From positions 12,818 through 76,817 of the forward strand of contig JBCCPJ010000015.1 of the NCBI GenBank assembly GCA_039024895.1: a DNA stretch of 64,000 nt, in the 5' to 3' direction. The notes under the pieces were generated by a model. The model searched no databases. It worked only from the letters and a program-made list of their open reading frames with translations, and was not told where the DNA came from. Positions 34,632-43,269 of this stretch are shown here, piece after piece. Position 1 is the first letter of the stretch, and each line of letters begins with the position of its first letter. A program made the translations under genes and the position numbers. This DNA is from JAJDOD01 sp039024895. GTDB taxonomy: Bacteria > Pseudomonadota > Alphaproteobacteria > Rhodobacterales > Rhodobacteraceae.

Positions 34632-36751
34632 CAGTGACCGCGTGCCCCGCCTGTAGCACGGGCCCGGCGGCGTTGAGGGTCGCGGAGCTGGCTGAGCCAA
34701 ATATGGTTCTGTCGGTTCCCGATATCTTCTGCGCGACCTGCATCAGCACCATTGAACGCGGGCTGGGCGAGGCAACGGGGATCGAGATGGTCCGCGTCAA
34801 CCTGACAAGGAAGCGTGTGTCGCTCCACACGCGGCTAACCGTTGAAGACGGTGTCGCGAAACTCGCGGCCCTTGGCTACCAGGCCTTCGCGCTTGACGCG
34901 TGCGTCATGGCAAAAGACCGGGACCCTGCCGGCCATGATCTGGCGCTGCGCCTTGGGGTCGCAGGCTTTGCGATGATGAATGTAATGCTTTTGTCGGTCG
35001 CCGTCTGGTCGGGTGCGGCTGACGCAACGCGCGATCTCTTTCACTTGCTGTCGGCGGCCATCGCCGTGCCGGTCGTGGGCTATTCAGGACAACCCTTCTT
35101 TCGCAGTGCCTGGTCTGCGCTGCGAGTGCAGCGCCTCAATATGGATGTGCCTATATCCCTTGCGATCCTCCTCGCCACTGGCATGTCGGTCTATGAAAGC
35201 CTGAACGGGGGGCACCACGCCTATTTTGACGCTGGCTTGTCGCTGACGTTCTTTCTGCTGATCGGCCGCTTTCTCGACCATCGCACCCGCGCTTCCGCCC
35301 GTTCCGCCGCGCGTGAACTGGCCGCATTGGAAACCCAGACGGCGGAACGGCTCGATGGCCAGGGCCGGGCGATCACGGTCCCGATCACCGAGCTTGCCGT
35401 GGGCGATACCATCCTTGTCCCGACAGGCGCGCGAACGCCTGTCGATGGCACGCTGTTGACGCAGACTGCCCTGACCGACCGATCCTTTCTGACGGGTGAA
35501 AGCGACCCCATCGATCTTGCCACAGGTGAACCGCTCAGCGCTGGCGAGATCAACCTCGGCGCGCCCTTCAACATGACCGCGACGACTGTTGGCGAAGACA
35601 CGACACTCCGCCGGATGGCGCGCCTCGTCGAAGGGGCGGAGAATGCGCGCAATCGCTATACCGGGCTCGCGGATCGGGCAGCGCAAGTCTATGCGCCTGC
35701 CGTGCATCTTTTGGCGTTGGCGGCGTTTCTGGCCTGGATCGTCATCTCCGGCGATGTGCGCTTTGCGACAAATGTTGCCATCGCGGTGCTGATTATCACC
35801 TGTCCCTGCGCCCTTGGACTGGCGGTCCCTGCTGTTGCCACAGCAGCGATTGGCAAGCTTTACGAACTCGGGTTTCTCGTCAAATCCGGCACCGCGCTCG
35901 AAAGGTTGGCGGAGGTGGATAGTGTCATATTCGACAAGACCGGGACGATTACGTTGCCCGGTGTCGCGCTTCTCCGCACAAACCTCACGCCCGAACAGCA
36001 AAGCGTTGCACGCGCGCTTGCCCAAAGCTCAACGCACCCGGTTGCCCGCGCTGTCTTGGCTGAACTGACGGAGACTGCACCCGCCCCGGTGACGGAGGTC
36101 CGCGAGGTCCTGGGCGAGGGCGTCACAGGCCGCTATAACGGCGAGACAGTCTTTCTTGGTCGGGGGGCAGCCGGGTTAGTTCTACGGATCGGCGCACGCA
36201 CTATACCGCTCTGGCAAGAGGAAACGCTCCGTCCCGGCGCAGACGCCGCACTCGCCGCCTTGGCCGATATGCGACTGACGCCCACGCTTCTGACCGGGGA
36301 TGCGCCGGCAAGGGCAGACCGCATCGCGGACGCGCTTGGCGTGACCGACGTCATCTCCGGCGTTTCGCCCCAAGAAAAACATGCCCTGATACAGGCCCGT
36401 GCAGAGGAGGGGCAGCGCGTTGCCATGGTTGGGGATGGGCTGAACGACACGGCCGCGTTGGCCGCTGCCCACGCCTCAATCGCGCCGTCTTCGGCGTTGG
36501 ATGCGTCCCGGAACGCAGCGGATATCGTGCTTTTGCGCGACGGGCTTTACGACTTGCCGCGTCTCTTTCGGATCGCGAGGGCGGCCACGCGCCTGTCGCA
36601 ACAAAATTTCGCCATTGCAACGCTTTACAACGTGATCGCTGTCCCCATCGCGCTCTTGGGATATGCAACTCCTCTGATTGCGGCGCTGGCCATGTCGGTC
36701 TCATCGATTACCGTCCTGTTGAACGCCCTGCGTGTGAGGTACACTAAATGA
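34628..36751 (+). CDS. ccoI: copper-exporting P1B-type ATPase CcoI (FixI)
   Basis: Supplies copper for the cbb3 oxidase CuB centre by pumping Cu(I) out of the cytoplasm. The 707 residues show a Cys-rich start (TACPACST), an HMA domain with metal site CATC (C35, C38), the transmembrane CPC motif (ITCPCALGLAVP), the phosphorylation site DKTGT (near 438), the SSTHPVARAV HP motif and GDGLNDTAALAAA. The CPC class and operon place it with CcoI rather than CopA. Overlaps ccoS by four bases. Confidence 0.95.
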   Translation: MTVTACPACSTGPAALRVAELAEPNMVLSVPDIFCATCISTIERGLGEATGIEMVRVNLTRKRVSLHTRLTVEDGVAKLAALGYQAFALDACVMAKDRDPAGHDLALRLGVAGFAMMNVMLLSVAVWSGAADATRDLFHLLSAAIAVPVVGYSGQPFFRSAWSALRVQRLNMDVPISLAILLATGMSVYESLNGGHHAYFDAGLSLTFFLLIGRFLDHRTRASARSAARELAALETQTAERLDGQGRAITVPITELAVGDTILVPTGARTPVDGTLLTQTALTDRSFLTGESDPIDLATGEPLSAGEINLGAPFNMTATTVGEDTTLRRMARLVEGAENARNRYTGLADRAAQVYAPAVHLLALAAFLAWIVISGDVRFATNVAIAVLIITCPCALGLAVPAVATAAIGKLYELGFLVKSGTALERLAEVDSVIFDKTGTITLPGVALLRTNLTPEQQSVARALAQSSTHPVARAVLAELTETAPAPVTEVREVLGEGVTGRYNGETVFLGRGAAGLVLRIGARTIPLWQEETLRPGADAALAALADMRLTPTLLTGDAPARADRIADALGVTDVISGVSPQEKHALIQARAEEGQRVAMVGDGLNDTAALAAAHASIAPSSALDASRNAADIVLLRDGLYDLPRLFRIARAATRLSQQNFAIATLYNVIAVPIALLGYATPLIAALAMSVSSITVLLNALRVRYTK

Positions 36752-36903
36752 ACGTGCTCGCTTTTCTCATTCCGGTGTCGCTGATCCTTGGGGGTCTTGG
36801 TCTTGTCGGCTTTGTCTGGACCATCAGGTCCGGCCAGTATGGTGACCCGGACGGCGATGCGGCGCGCATTCTGATGGAGGACGCGCCACCCGAGGAGCGT
36901 TAG
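36748..36903 (+). CDS. ccoS: cbb3 oxidase maturation protein CcoS
   Basis: A 51-residue protein with one helix (about 4-25, LAFLIPVSLILGGLGLVGFVWTI), followed by RSGQYGDPDGDAARILMEDAP, the signature of CcoS (helix, then GQYDD/DGDA-like and an acidic tail). CcoS is needed for haem b and copper assembly of the oxidase. It overlaps the ccoI stop (ATGA). The stop codon overlaps the stop of the convergent cysG gene by four bases. Confidence 0.92.
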   Translation: MNVLAFLIPVSLILGGLGLVGFVWTIRSGQYGDPDGDAARILMEDAPPEER

Positions 36904-38297
36904 GCCACGTCCGGTATCGACATCGGTATCGGTTGTGCTGCCGCCCGGGTTTCGGGCCAGGTCACTAAAATAACTGCACAGCCTGTAACATCTTCCGCCG
37001 CAAGACGCGCGGCGAGATCGTCAATCGTAGCATACACGACGCGTTGACCCGGCTTTTCGACCTCAACTGCGACTTCAACCGGCGTGTTTCCGGGCAAGCC
37101 CTGTTCGCGCAGCTTCCGGGAAATCCGCGATGCCTGCCGGACCGACATGTAAAACGCTGTGGTCGTTCCCGGCCCGGCAAGCTGCGTGCAGTCGGGTTCT
37201 GGATGCGCCGCACGTCCCGTACCTGTCGCCAAAACCAATGTGTTGCTGACGCCGCGTTGAGTTAAGCTTCGACCGAGGGACGCCGCCGCCGCTGAGGCCG
37301 CCGTGACGCCCGGCACGATTTCCACCTCAAGCCCCGCTGCGCGTACTGCGTCGAGCTCTTCAGTGGCACGGCCAAAGATGCCGGGATCCCCTGATTTGAG
37401 CCGCACCACGCGTCGCCCCTTGGACGCTTCCGCCACAAGCACCTGGTTGATCTGCGCCTGCGGCCAGGCATGGGCCCCGACATGCTTGCCGACAAACACA
37501 CGCTCCGCGTCGCGGCGCGCCAGTTCCAGAACTTCCCCATCGACCAACCGGTCGTAAAAGATCACATCCGCCTCTTGCAGGCGCTGCACGGCTCTCAACG
37601 TCAAAAGATCGCGCGCGCCGGGGCCTGCACCTACCAGCGCCACATGGCCTTGCGCTGCATTCTGAGGCGCTTTGCCTGCGGCGATGGCGGCCTTGATCAT
37701 CTTCGCGGCGTCCCGTCCGCTGCCCCGTATCCATGTGTCGCGCGGCGTACCTTTGAAGACCCAAGCCCAAAGTGCGCGGCGCTCTTTCCGGGGTACGCGG
37801 GTCTCTACGCTGGCACGCAATCGTCCAGCCAAGGCGGCCAGACCGCCAAGCGTCTGGGGCAGCATCTGTTCCAGCCTTGTCTTGATATCGCGCGTCAGAA
37901 CCGGGGCCGTGCCTTCGCTTCCGATGGCAACCACAATCGGGTCGCGGTCCACTATGGCGGGCGTCGTCATATCGCAAAGGGCTGGCTGATCCACCACATT
38001 CACCGGGCAGCGGGCGGCCTTGGCCAAGGCGTGGGCGGCCGCATCGAACCCCGGGCAACCCGTCGCGATGAAAGCCATAGCGGCCTCGTCGAACGTCTCA
38101 ACGGACAAGGCGCTTTCAAGCACCGCACGCCCTTCCTCGACAATGCCCGCCAATTCGTCGTCCAGCGCGTCGGCCACCAACACAAGTTTGGCATCGGTTT
38201 TCAGCATGAGCCGCGCTTTTTGTGCCGCCTGCTCACCGCCGCCCACAATGACAACCCGGCGATCTGTGGTGCGAATGAACATGGGAAAGGCGCGCAT
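36900..38297 (-). CDS. cysG: siroheme synthase CysG
   Basis: Makes siroheme, the cofactor of assimilatory nitrite and sulfite reductases. The 465 residues have two parts. The N-terminal dehydrogenase/ferrochelatase has an NAD site (VIVGGGEQAAQKARLML) and TTPAIVDRDPIVVAIGSEGTAPVL. The C-terminal uroporphyrinogen methyltransferase has VALVGAGPGARDLLTLRAVQRLQEADVIFYDRLV, RLKSGDPGIFGRATEE and VEIVPGVTAASAAAA. The ATG at 38297 follows AGGAGACGACAT. The frame is open 97 codons upstream into the neighbouring gene without family similarity. Last gene of the nitrate operon. Confidence 0.94.
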   Translation of the reverse strand: MRAFPMFIRTTDRRVVIVGGGEQAAQKARLMLKTDAKLVLVADALDDELAGIVEEGRAVLESALSVETFDEAAMAFIATGCPGFDAAAHALAKAARCPVNVVDQPALCDMTTPAIVDRDPIVVAIGSEGTAPVLTRDIKTRLEQMLPQTLGGLAALAGRLRASVETRVPRKERRALWAWVFKGTPRDTWIRGSGRDAAKMIKAAIAAGKAPQNAAQGHVALVGAGPGARDLLTLRAVQRLQEADVIFYDRLVDGEVLELARRDAERVFVGKHVGAHAWPQAQINQVLVAEASKGRRVVRLKSGDPGIFGRATEELDAVRAAGLEVEIVPGVTAASAAAASLGRSLTQRGVSNTLVLATGTGRAAHPEPDCTQLAGPGTTTAFYMSVRQASRISRKLREQGLPGNTPVEVAVEVEKPGQRVVYATIDDLAARLAAEDVTGCAVILVTWPETRAAAQPIPMSIPDVA

Positions 38298-38310
38298 ATG
38301 TCGTCTCCTG

Positions 38311-39261
38311 TCAGGCGGCGCGGGACAAAGTGCGGCCAGCCCAGAGCGCTGCCGCCGTTTCAGCAGGCGCCGCGATGCCAAGTGTTTCGAGGGCGAGCGC
38401 AGCCGTGCCAAGCACAGTTTCGGTCGCGAATTCAGAGGCTTCCCGGCCTTCCCACAGGTCTGCCAAGCGCGGCTCTTCCGCGATGTCAGGACGCCGGGTT
38501 TCAGCACACTCAGCCGAGAATGTCCTGGACCATGCGGCACTGTCCCGCAGACCAAAGGAAAGGACATCTTTCGCCGGTGTCCGCTCAAATTCGCCGCCCC
38601 CGCCCTTGATGACGCTCAGGTTCTTCCAGCCAAGACGCGCGGCGGCATCTGCCTGCAACAACCGATAGGACGGATGGAAAACGCCTTGAACGCTGGCATC
38701 GGCGCGACCGGGGTTGAGCATGCGGCACACCGTGTTCACGCAAGAGCGGAGGCCCAACACCTCCCGCAGTCGCAGAAGACGCAACAGCGGTGGATGCAAA
38801 ACCTCAAGGGGCAGGTAGGCTATTCGATCCTGGTCCAGCAATCGACTCGCCGCATCCATGCTATCGGCGCGCCTGATCCCCACTTCCGACAGGCCAGCGC
38901 GCACCTTCGGGTCCTGCCCGTTCCAGCCGTGCAGCAAGACGCGTTGCCCCGATTGCGCGACCAACCTGGCGGCGGCGAGGAAGTAGGGCTGGCCCCGGGT
39001 GCGTCCCGCCGCATAGCTCGGCCAATCTAGGTCGACGCCGTCAAATGCCTGAAGCGCGGCTTGCCCAGCATGGGCGAAACCGGCAATCTCGTCCGCCGTT
39101 TCGCCCTTCATGCGCATCAGCATCAAAATGGCGCCCACCGCTTCCGGTTCTGCTTGTCCCGACAGAATCTCGCGCATCGCGTCTTCGGCTTCCAACCGGG
39201 TCAGCGACCGCGCGCGCCCTTGACCACGCGCCAACGTGCGAACGTGGTCGGCCAGGCTCAT
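38311..39261 (-). CDS. TrpD2/YbiB-like protein of the nucleoside phosphorylase/anthranilate phosphoribosyltransferase group
   Basis: A 316-residue protein with the fold of anthranilate phosphoribosyltransferase, of the type often annotated as glycosyl transferase in nitrate operons of Rhodobacterales. The N-terminal helical domain is about 1-65 (GQGRARSLTRLEAEDAMREILSGQAEPEAVGAILMLMRMKGETADEI). The body includes FLAAARLVAQSGQRVLLHGWNGQDPK, LRSCVNTVCRMLNPGRADASVQGVFHPSY and NLSVIKGGGGEFERTP. The exact reaction is not known; YbiB binds nucleic acid in E. coli. It overlaps nasA by four bases and ends 13 bases before cysG. Confidence 0.75.
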   Translation of the reverse strand: MSLADHVRTLARGQGRARSLTRLEAEDAMREILSGQAEPEAVGAILMLMRMKGETADEIAGFAHAGQAALQAFDGVDLDWPSYAAGRTRGQPYFLAAARLVAQSGQRVLLHGWNGQDPKVRAGLSEVGIRRADSMDAASRLLDQDRIAYLPLEVLHPPLLRLLRLREVLGLRSCVNTVCRMLNPGRADASVQGVFHPSYRLLQADAAARLGWKNLSVIKGGGGEFERTPAKDVLSFGLRDSAAWSRTFSAECAETRRPDIAEEPRLADLWEGREASEFATETVLGTAALALETLGIAAPAETAAALWAGRTLSRAA

Positions 39262-41888
39262 TCGGCGGCCTCTTGCACTCGAACACGCTCCAGCAGCGCG
39301 GCGATTTCTGGACGGCATGACCCGCAATTCGTTCCCGCCTGCAACGCAGTGCCGACGGCCTCGACGCTCATCAGACCATCGCTTTCAATGGCGGTGACGA
39401 TCGTGTTCACGCCAACACCGAAGCATGAACAAAGGACCGGACCGGGATCCGGCACGTCGGCGAGCGGTCGGCCGATGAGCACGTTCGGATCGGCACTGCC
39501 GGGCCGCGTCACCAGGTAATCGCGCATGACCGCGACCGGCTCTTTCGCCACGAATAACGCGGCCACAAGGCGCCCCGCGTCATGGACAGCAATCCGCGCG
39601 GTGCCCCGCTGCATATCGGTGATGGTGGACAGGGCGGCGTCGGGCAACCCAAACAGCGCGCGCGCTTCCGCCTCCCAATCTTCCGGCGCCGTCATCCCGG
39701 CCAGTTCAGCGCGGTAACCCGTGGCTGTTCGCGCAACGGCCCAATACTCGGAGCGCGGCGTAAGCTCTTGTGACGAAACCGCAAAACCATACCATGCCGC
39801 GTCGAGGCGTTTGACGGCCACCACGCTCGCTTTGCTTTCCGGCTGACCGGAGACCGGATCCGTTGCCGCCGCAACCAAGGCGTCGATCCTGCCGGACGGC
39901 GCGGTTTCACCAGTCCAGTGCATGGAGGCGAAGACCTGTTTTTGCGCCACGTCCTCGGTGATCCGCGCCCGTAGAATTGCGCGGCCAAGCGGGTTTTCCA
40001 CCTGCACCAGGTCGGCGGCACCAATCTCAAGCTCAGCGGCATCCGCCGGATGAATATCAAGAAACGGCTCCGGCAGATGCGCGGCCAGCCGGGGGCTGAG
40101 CGCCGTGCGGGTCATCGTGTGCCATTGGTCGCGCAACCGGCCCGTGTTCAAACGGAAAGGATAGCGCGGGCCGGTATCGGCCGCAGGAGGCCGCCAGCGC
40201 ACGGGCAGCAGTTTTGCCTTGCCGTCCGCATGGTAGAAATCCCCGTTCGCAAAGAAGCGCCCGCCCTGGCGCGCGCCGGCCACGGGCCAGCGGGTCGGGG
40301 CCATGGTCGCGTAATCGGCGTCGCTCATCTCAGCGAAATCGGAAATATCGAAATCGCGCCCAAACCTGGCCGCGACGCGCGACAGCGTCGCGTATTCCCG
40401 AAAGATCTCGGTGGGCGATGCGTAGTCGAAGGCAGATGCAAATCCCATGCGTCGCCCTACTTCGGCAAGTATGTCCCAATCGGCGCGGGCCTTGCCGGGC
40501 GCGGGCAACACGCTGCGTTGACGGCTGATGGTCCGATCGGAATTGGTCACCGTGCCGTCTTTTTCGCCCCAGGCGCTCGCAGGCAGGAGTACATGCGCCA
40601 AGCGCGCCGTATCCGTGGCGGCCGTGATGTCGCTTACCACGGTGAACGGGCAGGCGGCGATAGCATCGCGGACGACGTCGGCCTCCGGCATGGAAACGGC
40701 CGGGTTCGTGTGGATCACCCACAGTGCTTTCACGCGACCGTCGCCCACGGCCCGGAACATGTCGACCGCCTTTAACCCGGCTTGATCCGGTATCGCTGGC
40801 GCTCCCCAGAAGTCACGGACTGCCGCACGGTGATCTGCGTCCTCAAGATCGAGGTGGCAGGCCAGCATATTGGCCAACCCGCCCACTTCCCGCCCACCCA
40901 TCGCGTTGGGCTGTCCCGTGACGGAGAGGGGACCCATGCCCGGCTTGCCAATCCGGCCCGTGGCCAGATGGCAGTTCAGGATCGCATTCACCTTGTCGGA
41001 CCCGCTGGTCGATTGGTTCACGCCTTGGGAGTACACGGTGACCACCCGTTCATTGCCAATCCAAAGGCGGCAAAACGCGGCGATGTCATCTTCCGTCAAA
41101 CCGGTGACGCTGTCATCCTCGCTGGAGGCTGCCGCTAAGGCGGCATCAAACCCGTTGGTATGGGCAATGAAAGCCTGATCTACCGCACCGGTGGTGTTAA
41201 TTTCAGCGAGCAGTCGGTTGAATAGGGCAACGTCACTGCCAGGGGCGAGGGCGAGGTGCAGATCGGCTTCCTGACAACTCGCGGTTCGGCGGGGATCGAC
41301 CACGATGATCTTGGTGCCGCGCGATTGCCGGGCCGCCATCACGCGTTGGTACAAGACCGGGTGACACCAGGCGAGGTTTGAGCCGACGAGAACAATCAGG
41401 TCAGCCTCATCCAAATCTTCATAGGTGCCGGGCACCGTGTCCGTACCAAAGGCGCGCTTGTGCCCCGCAACGGAGGACGCCATGCAAAGCCTTGAATTCG
41501 TGTCGATATTCGCCGAGCCGATAAAGCCCTTCATCAGCTTGTTGGCGACGTAATAATCTTCCGTCAGCAACTGGCCGGAGACGTAGAAAGCCACGCTATC
41601 CGGCCCATGCTGCGCAATTGTCTCACGGAACTTATTGGCGACGAGTTGTAGGGCGTCGTCCCAGTCCGCGTCCTCGCCGTTTACCTGTGGCGCAAGCAAA
41701 CGATGCGCCAGCCCGACCGTTTCCCCGAGCGTCGATCCTTTCGAGCAGAGGCGTCCGCGATTCGCCGGATGGTCCGGATCACCGCTAACGGTGAGGCCGC
41801 CGACCCCGTCCGGGTGCAGCCGCACGCCGCAGCCAACGCCGCAATAGGGGCAGGTGGAGCGGGTATCGGGCAGGCCGGAGCCGTCCAT
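39258..41888 (-). CDS. nasA: assimilatory nitrate reductase catalytic subunit NasA
   Basis: Reduces nitrate to nitrite in the cytoplasm. The 876 residues bind Mo-bisMGD and a [4Fe-4S] cluster (C13, C16, C20, C48; CPYCGVGCGV, LCSKGSTLGE). The Mo ligand region is SRLCMASSVAG. A C-terminal BFD-like [2Fe-2S] domain (about 820-870) is intact, with VLCSCFGVGVNTIV and TNCGSCRPEIAALLERV. The length fits enzymes that carry this extra domain. Its ATG overlaps the end of the flavoprotein gene by one base (TGATG). The cluster chain suits electrons coming from that flavoprotein. Confidence 0.95.
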   Translation of the reverse strand: MDGSGLPDTRSTCPYCGVGCGVRLHPDGVGGLTVSGDPDHPANRGRLCSKGSTLGETVGLAHRLLAPQVNGEDADWDDALQLVANKFRETIAQHGPDSVAFYVSGQLLTEDYYVANKLMKGFIGSANIDTNSRLCMASSVAGHKRAFGTDTVPGTYEDLDEADLIVLVGSNLAWCHPVLYQRVMAARQSRGTKIIVVDPRRTASCQEADLHLALAPGSDVALFNRLLAEINTTGAVDQAFIAHTNGFDAALAAASSEDDSVTGLTEDDIAAFCRLWIGNERVVTVYSQGVNQSTSGSDKVNAILNCHLATGRIGKPGMGPLSVTGQPNAMGGREVGGLANMLACHLDLEDADHRAAVRDFWGAPAIPDQAGLKAVDMFRAVGDGRVKALWVIHTNPAVSMPEADVVRDAIAACPFTVVSDITAATDTARLAHVLLPASAWGEKDGTVTNSDRTISRQRSVLPAPGKARADWDILAEVGRRMGFASAFDYASPTEIFREYATLSRVAARFGRDFDISDFAEMSDADYATMAPTRWPVAGARQGGRFFANGDFYHADGKAKLLPVRWRPPAADTGPRYPFRLNTGRLRDQWHTMTRTALSPRLAAHLPEPFLDIHPADAAELEIGAADLVQVENPLGRAILRARITEDVAQKQVFASMHWTGETAPSGRIDALVAAATDPVSGQPESKASVVAVKRLDAAWYGFAVSSQELTPRSEYWAVARTATGYRAELAGMTAPEDWEAEARALFGLPDAALSTITDMQRGTARIAVHDAGRLVAALFVAKEPVAVMRDYLVTRPGSADPNVLIGRPLADVPDPGPVLCSCFGVGVNTIVTAIESDGLMSVEAVGTALQAGTNCGSCRPEIAALLERVRVQEAAE

Positions 41889-43264
41889 CAGCCGGCACTC
41901 CGCTCGCTTGATGTGGCCATGTTAAGGTTTGCGACCCGGGCACATGTTTGGCCAGAGCGAACTGACAAGGTCGTTAAAAGGGTGCTGTGGGTCATGCCGT
42001 TGCAGCGAAATGTCTCTGCCTCACGCGGCAATGCTGCAACGGCTGACATGGGGTCCGCAGTGGCGTCCCCTTGATAGGCGGGGCCAAAAATAAGCGTCTC
42101 GCGCATCTCGTCAATTTTGGTTCCGGCTTTGATGAGACCGAAGAACCAATTGCCGTCCGCGGTGTCGCCATACATGACCGCCCCGATGAGCCTGTCCTCT
42201 TCGATGACCAGTCGTTTATAGATGCCCTGTGTCGGGTCACGAAAAATGATCTCTTCCCGGTTTGGACCCGGGGCGAAATCGCCAGCACTGAACAAGTCAC
42301 AGCCGGTGACCTTCAGCTTCGTCGCAGTATCCTTCACGGTAAACGCTTCTGGGCGTCCGAGCAGCGTTTGGCCAAGCACCTCCGCCTGATCGTAAAGCGG
42401 TGCGACAAGGCCAAAGAGCGTGGCGCCGAACTCGACGCATTCGCCAACCGCGAAGATCGACGGATCGGAGGTCTGCATCTGTGCATTGACCTCGATACCG
42501 CGCTGGACGTTGACGCCTGCTGCCTTTGCCAGTGTTATTTCCGGTCGGATACCCACGGCCATGACGACCAAATCAGCAGGCAAGGTCTCGCCGCTTTCCA
42601 GCTGCACCGCTTCCGCACGACCGTCGCCAACAATCGCCTTGGTTGAGGCACCCGTCAGCACCGTGATCCCGCGCCGCTCAAGGTCTTTGCGCAAAAGTCC
42701 CCCCGCGGTCTCGTCCAATTGGCGTTCCATCAAATGGCCCATGAGATGCACCACCGTCACCGCCATCCCACGCTCGGCAAGACCCGCCGCCGCCTCAAGC
42801 CCGAGCAGTCCGCCACCAATGACAACAGCGCGACCGCCGCGCGCCGCCGCCTCGATCATAGTGTTGGTGTCATCGAGGTCGCGATAGGTGATGACGCCGG
42901 GCAGCTCCTTCCCCGGCACAGGGATGATGAAGGGCGCGGACCCGGTCGCGATGATGAGCTTGTCATAGGAGACTGCGCCGCTTTCGGCTTCGACACGCTT
43001 GGTGCCCGGGTCCAAGGAAAGCACCCGTTCGCCAAACCTGCAGGTCACCCCATGGGCCGCGTACCAGTCGTCCGAATGGGTCACGATCTCTTCGAAGGTC
43101 TTCTCGCCCGAAAGGACTGGGGACAGCATGATGCGATTGTAATTGCCCCGGGGTTCGGCGTTGAACAACGTGATGTCAAACGCATCTGGCGCCGCCGTGA
43201 CCAAGTGGTCAATCAACCGACCCGAGGCCATGCCAGCGCCGATGATGACGAGTTTCTCGGTCAT
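41888..43264 (-). CDS. NirB-like FAD/NAD(P)H oxidoreductase lacking the siroheme half
   Basis: The 458 residues match the flavoprotein part of nitrite reductase NirB: LVIIGAGMASGRLIDHLV, GNYNRIMLSPVLSGE, KLIIATGSAPFIIPVPG, AVVIGGGLLGLEAAAGLA, VDGR-like HFAVGECVE near residue 280, and GDATADPMSAVAALPREAE. NirB is usually about 800 residues with a BFD [2Fe-2S] and a siroheme domain. Here the protein ends soon after the BFD start, and the BFD is decayed: one cysteine remains (FRCNGMTHSTLL), and the SCGSC pair reads SERSA. No nirD follows. It may act as electron donor of NasA (like NasC of Klebsiella). The ATG at 43264 follows GGAG; a GTG at 43273 is possible. Confidence 0.8.
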   Translation of the reverse strand: MTEKLVIIGAGMASGRLIDHLVTAAPDAFDITLFNAEPRGNYNRIMLSPVLSGEKTFEEIVTHSDDWYAAHGVTCRFGERVLSLDPGTKRVEAESGAVSYDKLIIATGSAPFIIPVPGKELPGVITYRDLDDTNTMIEAAARGGRAVVIGGGLLGLEAAAGLAERGMAVTVVHLMGHLMERQLDETAGGLLRKDLERRGITVLTGASTKAIVGDGRAEAVQLESGETLPADLVVMAVGIRPEITLAKAAGVNVQRGIEVNAQMQTSDPSIFAVGECVEFGATLFGLVAPLYDQAEVLGQTLLGRPEAFTVKDTATKLKVTGCDLFSAGDFAPGPNREEIIFRDPTQGIYKRLVIEEDRLIGAVMYGDTADGNWFFGLIKAGTKIDEMRETLIFGPAYQGDATADPMSAVAALPREAETFRCNGMTHSTLLTTLSVRSGQTCARVANLNMATSSERSAG

Positions 43265-43269
43265 CGCTT

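Noticed and set aside
35084..36025. Open frame of about 310 codons opposite ccoI
   Set aside because: Antisense to a clear P-type ATPase; no recognisable protein.
38298..38588. 97-codon N-terminal extension of cysG
   Set aside because: It lies inside the TrpD2-like gene, has no family similarity, and ATG 38297 has a good AGGAGA ribosome site.
41888..42060. Frameshift in the NirB-like gene that would restore a long NirB
   Set aside because: I read the region in the other frames; nasA follows immediately and no siroheme-domain sequence is present, so a simple frameshift does not explain the short protein.
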